Positions 1 to 7,568 of a stretch of DNA of 16,151 nt are shown here, in pieces. This stretch comes from Bacillota bacterium. GTDB lineage: Bacteria > Bacillota > Negativicutes > Sporomusales > Sporomusaceae. Below the pieces are notes generated by a model that saw only the letters and a list, made by a program, of their open reading frames with translations, was not told the origin of the DNA and did not search any database. Both the position numbers and the translations under genes were made by a program. Location: positions 1 through 16,151 of the forward strand of contig JAEWGR010000039.1 of NCBI GenBank assembly GCA_023388195.1. Direction: 5' to 3'. Each line of letters opens with the position of its first letter. Position 1 is the first letter of the stretch.

Positions 1-96
1 GAGATGGATTGGTTTTAATACCCGGGTAAGCTGCGTGCTCCCAGCCCCGGTACCGGCCGGATTACTGCCGGTAACCTGTTTTTCTAAATTACTCAT
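1..96 (-). CDS. Ethanolamine-type APC permease, N-terminal 32 codons (cut by window edge)
   Basis: A reading frame starts with ATG at 96 and stays open to base 1, giving 32 residues. An AGGAGG ribosome binding site at 105-110 lies 8 bases before the ATG. The first 24 residues are polar and rich in Gly, Ser and Thr. They are followed by RVLKPIHL, which resembles the LKxxLxPxHLW stretch just before the first membrane helix of ethanolamine permeases of the amino acid/polyamine/organocation family. That family imports ethanolamine at the cytoplasmic membrane. Identity rests on a few residues plus context: it is the next minus-strand gene after an ANTAR regulator and lies behind an ANTAR-type terminator. 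Another APC transporter is possible. Confidence 0.55.
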   Translation of the reverse strand, partial: MSNLEKQVTGSNPAGTGAGSTQLTRVLKPIHL

Positions 97-305
97 TACA
101 ACCGCCTCCTCACTTTTCAACTTAAAACTTGTGTAAAAAAACACATATGCCTGGTTGCGTCCGCCTGCTGTCTGCTTTTCTCTTCACCACCACCTATTGA
201 CATTAGAAAAACCCGCTTGTGCCAAATCCGTCAGGACCCAGGCAAAACCTAAGATTTTTCTTATCCCTTGGAAATAGCCTTGCAATATGCAAATGCAGAT
301 GGGGT
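97..305 (-). other. Long 5' UTR of the permease, downstream of the terminator
   Basis: This stretch of about 209 bases lies between the terminator U-tract and the permease start. It contains a 13-bp perfect palindrome (TTGCAATATGCAA, 280-292) and the 3' arm (270-279) of an inverted repeat whose other arm is at 366-375. It also has a small A-rich hairpin near 131-146 and an unsupported 28-codon frame that starts near 206 without a clear ribosome binding site. No gene is called here. Confidence 0.4.
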
Positions 306-356
306 AAAAAAAAACGCCCTTTATAACTGTTAAATACTTAACAGTTATAAAGGGCG
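306..356 (-). terminator. Strong intrinsic terminator in the permease leader
   Basis: A perfect 19-bp stem (315-333 with 338-356) closes a 4-base loop. On the minus strand it is followed by nine U (306-314). On the plus strand the stem is followed by mixed sequence, so it acts only in the minus direction. It lies between eutV and the permease. Its 5' arm shares bases 352-356 with the second ANTAR-type hairpin, so the two folds exclude each other. This is the expected design of a EutV-controlled attenuator. Confidence 0.93.
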
Positions 357-430
357 CTATTACCCGGCTATTTCCTTGTCTGCTTCACAATGCGCAGCTG
401 GCGCGTATGCGTCCTGGGGCGCTATTGCCC
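352..430 (-). promoter_or_regulatory. Dual-hairpin ANTAR (EutV) antitermination target
   Basis: Read on the minus strand, two near-identical 14-base units occur. GGGCAATAGCGCCC (430-417) and GGGTAATAGCGCCC (365-352) each fold into a 4-bp stem with the hexaloop AAUAGC. A 51-base linker separates them, with a small GCGC/GCGC hairpin at 392-404. The second unit shares bases 352-356 with the terminator's 5' arm. ANTAR proteins are known to bind paired hairpins with six-base loops, and stabilising the second hairpin blocks the terminator. From memory, the published loop consensus is A at position 1 and G at position 4. Here A1 fits but the G is at position 5. Confidence 0.78.
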
Positions 431-466
431 ACTGCTGCTGCATCTTAGAATTACTAATTCGTCTTG

Positions 467-496
467 TTTATAATAATTCCTGCAGGATCTTGTTAA
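467..496 (-). promoter_or_regulatory. Candidate sigma-A promoter for the permease leader
   Basis: On the minus strand, TTAACA (496-491) and TATAAA (472-467) are separated by 18 bases; each matches its consensus at five of six positions. Transcription would begin near 460, about 30 bases before the first ANTAR-type hairpin. The permease could therefore be expressed separately from eutW-eutV with antitermination control. This is a sequence match only. Confidence 0.5.
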
Positions 497-543
497 AAAA
501 TATAAAAAAATTGCTCAAATTATAGGTAGCTCCGAAAAACCCG

Positions 544-1113
544 TTAATTCCTGCCGGCAATCATTCTTTTGGCCAGTTCCACTACCGTCAACCGTTCCCG
601 CATGGCCTGACGCAATAACTGCCGGTGTGCTTCCTGTTCGGATATACCCAGTCTGTCTTTCAAAATAACGCGGGCATGGGCAATCGTCTGCTGATTCGCC
701 AGCTGAGTCTTGGTTTCGGCCAACTCCTGTTTAATCTTTTGCGTATCTTTCCAGCGGGCATAGGCAATCCGCACCATCGCCAGCAAACCATTCTCCGAGG
801 TTGGTTTTACGAGATAGCCGCAGACATTGACACACTCGGCCCGGCTGATAAAACCGGTCTGACTGTAAGCTGTGAGCATAATGACCGGTATATTCATATC
901 ATAAAAAATTTTGGCAACCTCCAGCCCGTCAAGCTTGGGCATCATAATGTCCAAAATAGCCAGGTCAGGCGAGGTCCGATTAGCAAGCTCGACCGCATCA
1001 CGTCCATTGGCGCACTCGCCGCATACCACATAACCGGCATTCTCCAGCATTACTTTAACATCTACCCGGGTCAGCGCTTCATCTTCCGCGATCAGTATCG
1101 ACAATGGCGTCAT
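544..1113 (-). CDS. eutV: EutV-type response regulator with ANTAR RNA-binding domain
   Basis: The product is a 189-residue cytoplasmic two-component antiterminator. Residues 5-120 form a receiver domain with the acidic pair E10/D11, phosphoacceptor D55 in LAILDIMMPKLDG, T81 and K103. Residues 130-187 form a helical ANTAR domain (VILKDRLGISEQEAHRQLL, then the RERLTVVELAKRM end). ANTAR domains bind paired RNA hairpins and prevent termination. The start at 1113 is chosen over an upstream in-frame possibility because GAAAGGAGG lies just before it and the receiver fold begins there. The gene overlaps the end of eutW by 35 bases, which suggests translational coupling. A matching RNA target lies downstream at 352-430. 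The symbol rests on architecture and the permease context; the ligand is not proven. Confidence 0.85.
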   Translation of the reverse strand: MTPLSILIAEDEALTRVDVKVMLENAGYVVCGECANGRDAVELANRTSPDLAILDIMMPKLDGLEVAKIFYDMNIPVIMLTAYSQTGFISRAECVNVCGYLVKPTSENGLLAMVRIAYARWKDTQKIKQELAETKTQLANQQTIAHARVILKDRLGISEQEAHRQLLRQAMRERLTVVELAKRMIAGRN

Positions 1114-2548
1114 AATCGGCCTCCTTTCTGTATAATGGAAATGCAACCCTGGCAATCGTCGAGCCGGTGCGGCGCTCAATCCGGAAGGTACCGCCCAATT
1201 GCTCACAAACCAGCAATTTAACCAGATACAACCCCAGGCCCTCTTTTTTTACATAGATCACATCGCCCTGGTTGTCCGTGTCGGCAATTACCATATGTAC
1301 AATACCGTCAGACTCTTCAATAAAAATACTGATTTCGCCGTCTATAATCTCCTTAATGCCATGCTTCAGACTGTTGGTCACAAGCTCATTCAGTACCAGG
1401 GCAACAGACACGGCCTGACTGTCAGGGATTCTTACCTCCTGTCCCTGCACGGATATCCTAATATTTTGCTCCGGCAGCGTATAACTGCCTACCAGATTCT
1501 CGACAATATAATTGGCTAAATCCAACAGGCTCAGAGAATTCCAGCTTTGGTGGGCAAACACGTCATGAACCCGGGCAATGGAGAGAATCCTGGCAATACA
1601 GGCTTCGAACTCCTGCTTTACAACCTCGGAGCCGATGCGGCGTTTTTGTAAATTCAGGAGGGATATTACATTCTGCAAATTATTTTTCACCCGGTGATGA
1701 ATCTCCCGGATAATGGCCCCCTGTACATCCAGCTGACGCTCTTTCTGCCGCAGTTCGGTAACATCCTGAATGGACACCACACAGCCGGACAACTCCATAT
1801 AGTTAACCAGCGGATGGACCTGTAACAGAAAAAAGGAATTATCCACCTTATATTCCAGCGGTGAAGCCAGCCTGTCCAGCATTTCCTGCATCGACACAAA
1901 AGACAGGGCCGTCATCAAATTAGCCCCTAAAGGCGAATCCGGGAAATAACACTTACTGATCCGGGTCGCATTTTTATTGGCATAAATAATTTCGCCATTC
2001 TGATTAAGGACAAAAATGCCGTTGCCCACCCATTCCTCCCAGGCGAAACCGGTAAAGGTCAAAGACATTAGGGTATTGCTCAGGCGTTCTGCCGTCTGAT
2101 TTAGAAATTCAACCTGCTCCTCATGGCGTATTTCGGCTGAAATATCCTTTTCCATAATGATGACGCCGATGACCTTGCCACCGGTACTGCGAAAGGGCAC
2201 CACTGTCTGATTAATAGGAATGCCCTCCTGACTCAGACCCCGTACATTCCGGACAGTACCGGCCCGGGAGAAAGCCTGAAATACGGCAGGCTCTTTCGTA
2301 GCATACGCAATCTCGCCCACCACACTATGCTTATACAAGGAATGGCCAGGGGGCGATGCCCAGGCCAGAACAATGGAGTCCACACTATCTTTCAGTAAGG
2401 CATCAATAAAAATATCGGTTCCGGTCAACTCCGCAATAATCGGCAACTGGCGGACCATATTCTCAAGATCGGCTACTTCCCCCGAATCCAGAGAAGTATA
2501 TTGCTGACAAAGATCGCGAAACTTGAGCCAGTCATGCTCTGTTTTCAC
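1079..2548 (-). CDS. eutW: EutW-type sensor histidine kinase (HisKA_2 family)
   Basis: The protein has 489 residues and no membrane segment, so it is probably cytoplasmic. Residues about 10-140 resemble the N-terminal sensor domain of EutW-like kinases (LPIIAELTGTDIFID, then GxxxPINQTVVPFR). Residues about 160-265 form a PAS domain (GIFVLNQNGEIIYANKNA). The HisKA_2 box is EIHHRVKNNLQNVISLL, with the phosphoacceptor at His284 or His285. The ATPase has an N box LNELVTNSLKH (386-396) and a G box GLGLYLV (437-443). Kinases of this type phosphorylate ANTAR regulators, here the overlapping eutV. The start is a GTG with only a weak upstream GGGGG; no better in-frame start is seen. Ethanolamine as the signal is inferred from the downstream permease. 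Confidence 0.85.
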   Translation of the reverse strand: MKTEHDWLKFRDLCQQYTSLDSGEVADLENMVRQLPIIAELTGTDIFIDALLKDSVDSIVLAWASPPGHSLYKHSVVGEIAYATKEPAVFQAFSRAGTVRNVRGLSQEGIPINQTVVPFRSTGGKVIGVIIMEKDISAEIRHEEQVEFLNQTAERLSNTLMSLTFTGFAWEEWVGNGIFVLNQNGEIIYANKNATRISKCYFPDSPLGANLMTALSFVSMQEMLDRLASPLEYKVDNSFFLLQVHPLVNYMELSGCVVSIQDVTELRQKERQLDVQGAIIREIHHRVKNNLQNVISLLNLQKRRIGSEVVKQEFEACIARILSIARVHDVFAHQSWNSLSLLDLANYIVENLVGSYTLPEQNIRISVQGQEVRIPDSQAVSVALVLNELVTNSLKHGIKEIIDGEISIFIEESDGIVHMVIADTDNQGDVIYVKKEGLGLYLVKLLVCEQLGGTFRIERRTGSTIARVAFPLYRKEADYDAIVDTDRGR

Positions 2549-2783
2549 AGACTAAAGCCCCCATACTCATCCATCATTCAGCCTCTCGCTCATAATCTGT
2601 AAGATATTTTTAAATATTCGAAATACAATATTCTAAATCTTACGTTTATTTTGACATGACTCTTCAATATTTGTCAAGGCTTGCCAATTGCCAGTCAAAT
2701 ACTGCTATTAAGGCTCTTAAAACCGCCTGTATAGTATTATGCTTATTAGGTGTTTTTGACAGATCTTTTAAACTATTTAAGGA

Positions 2784-2817
2784 AAGTACTAAAATATCTC
2801 CGGTATTTTAGTTACTT
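2784..2817. promoter_or_regulatory. Palindrome, candidate operator of the diguanylate cyclase gene
   Basis: ACTAAAATA (2788-2796) and TATTTTAGT (2804-2812) form a perfect 9-bp inverted repeat around 7 bases. Outer AAGT/ACTT arms extend it, with one extra base on the right. It ends 13 bases before the TG of the extended -10 box, so it covers the -35 zone. That is a natural place for a dimeric repressor or activator. It has no U-tract on either strand and is not a terminator. Confidence 0.5.
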
Positions 2818-2830
2818 AGCTTAATTATTT

Positions 2831-2839
2831 TGGTATAAT
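2831..2839 (+). promoter_or_regulatory. Extended -10 promoter for the diguanylate cyclase gene
   Basis: TGGTATAAT is a full-consensus -10 hexamer with the TGn extension. The -35 position (about 2811-2816) is poor, as is common for extended -10 promoters. Transcription would start near 2846, leaving a leader of about 100 bases before the ATG at 2945. I found no c-di-GMP riboswitch motif in that leader. Confidence 0.55.
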
Positions 2840-2944
2840 ATACAAAATACACCAGAAAGAGCAAATTAATTAATTACATGTAGCCAATGCATGAAGCGTA
2901 TTCATTAGTTTTCTTGCTGGTGAAGGGACTGATGACCAATTACT

Positions 2945-4072
2945 ATGTTACTTGCTATTCAGTTGAATCTTTTTATGGTCATATTATTATCCATTATTGC
3001 TGTCCACGCTTATTGTAAGCTCGATAAAAAAAATCAAATTCATCGGCTATTTTTCGCATTAATACTGTTAACTTTATTAATATTACTGTTAGAAATTTTA
3101 AGTGTGGTTTTAAATTCCGGATTTCCTGCTAATTGTATTATTGCCCACAAGCTAGTTGATACAGCGGGTTTCGCTCTGACACCTTTAATACCCATAACCG
3201 TAGCACTCTATGTACTGAAAAGAACAAACAACTATACAAAAATAAGCAGGCCTATGGTTTTCTGGTCAGGTATACCTCTGGTTATAAATAGTATCCTTTC
3301 CATAGGCAGTTATAATTTTCACTGGATATTTTCGATAACCAATGAAAATATGTATGCTCGGGGTCCGCTGTTTTTTGTTTCCCCTCTGACAAGTTACTTT
3401 TACTATGTTATAAACATGCTGCTTTTGTATACTAATCGCAGGAAACTGCCTAAAGAAGAGCTAATTATCCTTAGTTTGCTTACAATCATTCCTGCTCTAT
3501 TATCAAGCTTTCAGCTATATTACTTTATCTATTTGACCATTTGGAACAGTGTCGCCATTGCTGTCGTAATTAACTATATCTTTCTTGTACACAGCCAAAC
3601 AAAGCTGGACCCTTTGACAGGGCTGGGAAACCGTCTGGCTTATACTGAGTACCTGGCTGCTGTGCGAAAAAAAAGCAATCTGATTTTATCGGTAATAAAT
3701 ATTGATTTAGATGATTTTAAAAGCATTAATGATAAGTTTGGACATCATGAAGGAGACCAGGTTTTGATCCTGTTCGCCGGCTACCTGGAGAATGTATTTG
3801 CCGGAAATGGCCTTGCCATCCGGGTGGGTGGCGATGAATTTATTATTTTTCTTCACGACAATAAAAAAGAAATTATTGAAAAATATATAAACGATTTGAC
3901 CGCCCGAGTTAGTGCCTACAATGAGAACAACTCTCTGCCTTATCGCGTTAAATTCAGTTATGGCCTGACAATTTATAATAATAATGACTATACTAACGTT
4001 TATGAGCTTATTCAACACAGCGATAAACTGATGTATGAGGAAAAGAAAAAAAAGAATTGCAAAGCTACATGA
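2945..4072 (+). CDS. Membrane diguanylate cyclase (GGDEF domain)
   Basis: The product has 375 residues. The N-terminal ~215 residues contain about seven hydrophobic helices (roughly 5-23, 34-56, 70-91, 105-122, 145-163, 172-190, 195-215), probably a sensory membrane module. A catalytic GGDEF domain follows, starting at DPLTGLGNR (222-230) with the metal-site stretch NIDLDDFKSIND and an intact GGDEF at 295-299, so it should make c-di-GMP from two GTP. The RxxD inhibitory site normally ahead of GGDEF is absent (AGNG instead). ATG 2945 is the first start after an in-frame stop at 2933; its ribosome binding site is poorly placed (GAAGGGA about 17 bases away). The gene is clearly more AT-rich than rocD. 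It lies 46 bases before rocD with no terminator between, so co-transcription is possible. Confidence 0.88.
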   Translation: MLLAIQLNLFMVILLSIIAVHAYCKLDKKNQIHRLFFALILLTLLILLLEILSVVLNSGFPANCIIAHKLVDTAGFALTPLIPITVALYVLKRTNNYTKISRPMVFWSGIPLVINSILSIGSYNFHWIFSITNENMYARGPLFFVSPLTSYFYYVINMLLLYTNRRKLPKEELIILSLLTIIPALLSSFQLYYFIYLTIWNSVAIAVVINYIFLVHSQTKLDPLTGLGNRLAYTEYLAAVRKKSNLILSVINIDLDDFKSINDKFGHHEGDQVLILFAGYLENVFAGNGLAIRVGGDEFIIFLHDNKKEIIEKYINDLTARVSAYNENNSLPYRVKFSYGLTIYNNNDYTNVYELIQHSDKLMYEEKKKKNCKAT

Positions 4073-4118
4073 TAATCGAAACTGATCTATAAAATATTGG
4101 GATAAAAGGGAGCAAGCT

Positions 4119-5324
4119 ATGATTAAATCTGATGACATTATAAAGAATACCGACCTGCTGGGAGCCCATAACTATCACCCACTGCCAATAGTAATTACCA
4201 AAGCCGAAGGCGTATGGGTGGAAGATCCCGAAGGCAACCGCTATATGGACATGCTCAGTTCCTATTCTGCCCTTAATCAGGGCCACAGGCACCCGAAGAT
4301 TATCAGCGCTTTAAAGGATCAGGCCGATAAGGTAACCTTAACCTCCAGAGCCTTTTATAATGATCAGTTATATCAATTATTTGAGCAGCTGGCCAGGCTC
4401 ACAGGCAAGGATATGTTCCTGCCGATGAACACCGGCGCCGAAGCGGTGGAAACAGCAATAAAGGCGGTACGGCGCTGGGCCTATCACCATAAAGGCGTGC
4501 CGGAGAATCAGGCCGAGATTATCGTTTGCACCGGCAACTTTCATGGCCGGACAGTTACGATTACCTCCTTTTCCTCCGATCCCGAATACCAGGCCGGCTT
4601 TGGCCCCTTTACCCCCGGTTTTGTCCTAATCCCCTATGGTGACTTGACCGCACTGGCGCAAGCGATAACAGCAAATACAGCCGCCTTCCTGCTGGAACCA
4701 ATTCAGGGCGAGGCCGGTATTATCCTTCCCCCTGACGGCTATCTTCGGCAGGCCAGCCAACTGTGCAAGGATAATAATGTCTTGTTTGTCGCCGATGAAA
4801 TTCAGACCGGTTTGGGCCGGACAGGAAAACGGTTCGCCTGTGACTGGGAGAATGTCACCCCCGATATGTATATATTGGGCAAGGCGTTAGGCGGCGGCGT
4901 ACTCCCCATTTCCGCAGTCGCCGCCGATAAAAACATTCTGGGATTATTTAATCCGGGCTCCCATGGTTCTACCTTTGGCGGCAACCCGCTGGCCTGCGCA
5001 GTGGCAATAGCCGCCCTGGAGGTGCTGGCCGAAGAAAACCTTGTGGAAAACTCACTTACCCTGGGTCAGTATTTTCTTGACAAACTCCGGCAGCTCTCCC
5101 ATCCGGTCATCCGGACGGTGCGTGGCCGGGGATTGTTTATCGGCCTGGAACTGACAGTACCGGCCCGGCCCTATTGTGAGCAACTGAAAAGCAAAGGCTT
5201 GCTGTGTAAAGAAACCCATAAAAACATTATCCGTTTTGCCCCTGCACTGACAATCACCCGGGAAGAGCTGGACTGGGCCTTTACCCGTATTCAGCAATGC
5301 TTTGACGGCTCAAACCATATATAG
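4119..5324 (+). CDS. rocD: Ornithine aminotransferase
   Basis: This 401-residue PLP enzyme transfers the delta-amino group of ornithine to 2-oxoglutarate, giving glutamate semialdehyde and glutamate in arginine/ornithine catabolism. The sequence closely resembles Bacillus subtilis RocD in order and length: ANNYHPLPIV-like start (AHNYHPLPIVI), NQGHRHPKII, TGAEAVE (105-111), GNFHGRT (139-145), the PLP-ring aspartate in DEIQTGLGRTG (D226) and the Schiff-base lysine K255 in LGKALGGG. The C-terminal LKSKGLLCKETH also matches. AAAAGGGA lies 7 bases before the ATG. A terminator follows at 5384-5411. No arginase or other roc gene is next to it, so the physiological direction cannot be read from context. 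Confidence 0.95.
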   Translation: MIKSDDIIKNTDLLGAHNYHPLPIVITKAEGVWVEDPEGNRYMDMLSSYSALNQGHRHPKIISALKDQADKVTLTSRAFYNDQLYQLFEQLARLTGKDMFLPMNTGAEAVETAIKAVRRWAYHHKGVPENQAEIIVCTGNFHGRTVTITSFSSDPEYQAGFGPFTPGFVLIPYGDLTALAQAITANTAAFLLEPIQGEAGIILPPDGYLRQASQLCKDNNVLFVADEIQTGLGRTGKRFACDWENVTPDMYILGKALGGGVLPISAVAADKNILGLFNPGSHGSTFGGNPLACAVAIAALEVLAEENLVENSLTLGQYFLDKLRQLSHPVIRTVRGRGLFIGLELTVPARPYCEQLKSKGLLCKETHKNIIRFAPALTITREELDWAFTRIQQCFDGSNHI

Positions 5325-5383
5325 CCGCCTATACAGCGTCTGTTCCCGGGAGTAGACCTGCTAAACTCCGGCCGCAAATCACC

Positions 5384-5411
5384 AATGCCGCACCTTTAGG
5401 TGCGGCATTTT
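5384..5411 (+). terminator. Intrinsic terminator after rocD
   Basis: AATGCCGCACCT (5384-5395) pairs perfectly with AGGTGCGGCATT (5398-5409), and the run ATTTT ends the hairpin on the plus strand. It lies 60 bases after the rocD stop and between two convergent genes. It may also act weakly on the minus strand for the kinase gene. Confidence 0.85.
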
Positions 5412-5453
5412 CCGGTCTGGAGAAAGATCATCGGCCCACAGCCTCCCGCCCTG

Positions 5454-7157
5454 TCACCCCACAGAGCAAATTCCCGCTTCCGGCCCGGACTGTACCGGAC
5501 AGCAGCAAGCCGTCTTGACGCGGGGGAAAAACATAGTGAACGTAGTACCTTTATTGACCTCTGATTCCACCTTGATCGCCCCGGCGTGGCCTTCGACAAT
5601 ATGCCTGCATACGGCCAGGCCCAAGCCGGTACCATTTTGTTTCGAGGTATAAAAAGGCTCGAAAATTTTATTGATTAATTCCGGCCGGATACCGGTGCCG
5701 GTATCCTTGATAACAAGAGTTACGCCATTAACAGCTTGTTCGGTGGAAATCCGGAGAATACCTCTGGGTTCCATGGCATCAATCCCGTTTCGGGCCAGGT
5801 TAAGCACAAGCTGCCGTATCTCCTTGGGATTCAATTCAAATGCCTCCACCTTGTCACAAAGGTTATACTCCAACTCAATACCGTTTTTAATGGCATCAGA
5901 TAAAATCAGGGGATACAGCGAACGCAGCACCTCATTAATATCCAGGGGCATCTTATCAACAAGACGATTTCTGGTAAGGGACAGAAAGTCCTCGATAATT
6001 CCGTTCATCCTGTCCAATTCCTCTAAGATAATCCCATAATATTCCTGATGGTCATCCCGGCATTTCTTTTGTAGTAATTCCACAAACCCCCTGATGGTGC
6101 AGGCCGGATTCCGTAACTCATGGGCAACAGAGCCGGCCGTCTCGCCAATCGCATTAAGTCCCTCCAGCCTTGCCATCTCCTGCTTGGTTTTCTCAGCTTC
6201 GGAGATATCATGATAAATCGCAATCGCACCACTAACACAACCGGTATCAGCATTGACGATCGGAGCGCCATTTAATATCCAGTCACACTCCAGCTGCCTT
6301 GAGTACTCATTTCTGATTTCCTGCCCGGCCAGTACCCGGGCAATAAAGCTATTTCTGTATTCGATCCCCAGTTGGCTGGATAATGCCTGAATCGATTCGC
6401 CAATTAACGATTCCCGGCTGTATGCCAGATATCTGTTATAAAAATCCTGCATAGCTTTGTTCAAATTGGCAACACAGCCATTATCATCTAATTCAATAAT
6501 CGGCAACGGACAAAGCTCTATCAAACAGGCCAGCTTGGAACTGGCATGCCTGTCTGCCGCTTCCCCGCCATCGGTCTTAGTTGCGCTGGCCAGACAGGTT
6601 AACCGGCCCATTTCCAGGGTAAGTTTGTAAAAAACCAGATATAGCAGTACCATTGATAAAAACCAAAATCCAAATACCAAAATTAACAGTAATGTCGTAT
6701 GCTGATCAATCTCCTTAGCCAGATAATCCAACTTATAACTAACTCGCAAATCTCCGCTAAACTGACCGTTAATATAAAGTGGATAACTGATATCCAGCCC
6801 AGACTTCCTTTCCCGGTCTGCCGGTTCACCATAAAAAATTCCTATCTCATACTCCGGGTTTTCCTTGGCTGTTTCTAACAAAAGTGGTTGATATAAATTA
6901 TTAAGAAAAGCACCCTTCTCCGCCTGGCTAACTGCCGATCCATTGAGCTGACCAATGTCTGCCGTCAAAACGTCATGATTAAACTTTCTTTCAAGGGTCG
7001 AGGCTAATTTTAATAAATCAAATTGCTTGTGGGTAATAAGTACATTCTTTTTTTCAGCAATAAAATAACCTGCAATAACTGCGGCGGCTATAGTAATTAT
7101 AACACTGACAATGATGTACGCCTTCCAGGCAATGCTCAAACGACGCAAACAAAACAT
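5454..7157 (-). CDS. Membrane PAS sensor histidine kinase, sporulation-kinase-like
   Basis: The product has 567 residues. Two membrane helices (about 13-34 and 155-177) flank an extracytoplasmic sensor of about 120 residues. A cytoplasmic PAS domain follows (about 208-318, LPIIELDDNGCVANLNKAM). The HisKA box is AHELRNPACTIRGF with phosphoacceptor His346. The ATPase carries N box NLARNGIDAM (N457), DTGTGI (485-490) and GTGLGLAV (509-516). HELRNPxxTIRGF is typical of KinA/KinE-type kinases feeding the Spo0A phosphorelay. That role is inference, since no partner regulator is adjacent. GGAAG lies 6 bases before the ATG at 7157. Oddly, about 20 residues follow the end of the ATPase fold, including the triplet C551-C553 and C564. 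The gene converges on rocD. Confidence 0.87.
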   Translation of the reverse strand: MFCLRRLSIAWKAYIIVSVIITIAAAVIAGYFIAEKKNVLITHKQFDLLKLASTLERKFNHDVLTADIGQLNGSAVSQAEKGAFLNNLYQPLLLETAKENPEYEIGIFYGEPADRERKSGLDISYPLYINGQFSGDLRVSYKLDYLAKEIDQHTTLLLILVFGFWFLSMVLLYLVFYKLTLEMGRLTCLASATKTDGGEAADRHASSKLACLIELCPLPIIELDDNGCVANLNKAMQDFYNRYLAYSRESLIGESIQALSSQLGIEYRNSFIARVLAGQEIRNEYSRQLECDWILNGAPIVNADTGCVSGAIAIYHDISEAEKTKQEMARLEGLNAIGETAGSVAHELRNPACTIRGFVELLQKKCRDDHQEYYGIILEELDRMNGIIEDFLSLTRNRLVDKMPLDINEVLRSLYPLILSDAIKNGIELEYNLCDKVEAFELNPKEIRQLVLNLARNGIDAMEPRGILRISTEQAVNGVTLVIKDTGTGIRPELINKIFEPFYTSKQNGTGLGLAVCRHIVEGHAGAIKVESEVNKGTTFTMFFPRVKTACCCPVQSGPEAGICSVG

Positions 7158-7456
7158 CCCTCTCTTCCTTTATGGTTTAAACCTCCATTAAAGTTAGTCT
7201 TATCGGAATGACTTGCTAATTACCATGACCGCTTATTAAAATTAAATCTTACGCAAATATCCACCCTTTAAGTCGTTTACCGACACCTCCACCAACTTAA
7301 TGCGCAGCCTGACAATGTACCATATCACATAAAGAAGAAACCCAACCAATCTCCCGTTAAATCCCTAAATCTTCCATTCTTTCAACATGTAATAAACTTG
7401 TTCGTCATCCAATATTTTAATTCCTTTATTTTCCAATTAATAAAAATGTATTTTTT
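7158..7456. other. Gene-poor AT-rich region upstream of the kinase gene
   Basis: About 300 bases without a convincing gene. The kinase promoter must lie within it on the minus strand, but I see no good -35/-10 pair. On the minus strand a 15-codon frame (7365-7412) starts with TTG behind AAAGGA and encodes LDDEQVYYMLKEWKI. It reads like a piece of a real protein but is too short to call. Confidence 0.3.
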
Positions 7457-7485
7457 TGACTCAAGGGGACGGTTCTCATGAGTCA
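7457..7485 (+). repeat. 29-bp palindromic repeat, copy A
   Basis: The 29-bp unit begins TGACTCAAGGGGACGG and ends TTCTCATGAGTCA. Its terminal heptamers TGACTCA and TGAGTCA are inverted repeats of each other. It is followed by a T-run (7486-7492). Copy B (7654-7682) is in the opposite orientation and copy C (8055-8083) in the same orientation; they differ at only one to two positions. Confidence 0.9.
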
Positions 7486-7568
7486 TTTTTTTCGTTTCCT
7501 CAACATCAAATTCAGCCAGCCACCATTAACCGCCACCACCAGCAGGCGACACTTTGACTCATTTTTTC

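Larger units (their letters stand above)
2549..2944. promoter_or_regulatory. AT-rich divergent intergenic region
   Basis: These 396 bases separate the diverging eutW and diguanylate cyclase genes and contain no supportable gene. They hold an inverted hexamer TTGACA/TGTCAA (2651-2656 and 2672-2677), a tandem AATATTC pair near 2623-2644, a TTGACA at 2756-2761 without a well-spaced -10, a large palindrome at 2784-2817 and an extended -10 at 2831-2839. The eutW promoter must lie here, but no single match stands out. Confidence 0.5.

Noticed and set aside
205..225. TGGCAC on the minus strand as a sigma-54 promoter for the permease
   Set aside because: The required GC at the -12 element is TT at the correct distance, so only the -24 half matches.
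625..1221. 198-codon plus-strand frame opposite eutV
   Set aside because: It lies antisense to a clear receiver-ANTAR gene, has no ribosome binding site and no protein-like motif.
2846..2944. c-di-GMP riboswitch in the leader of the diguanylate cyclase gene
   Set aside because: The leader is short, AT-rich and lacks the conserved GEMM core.
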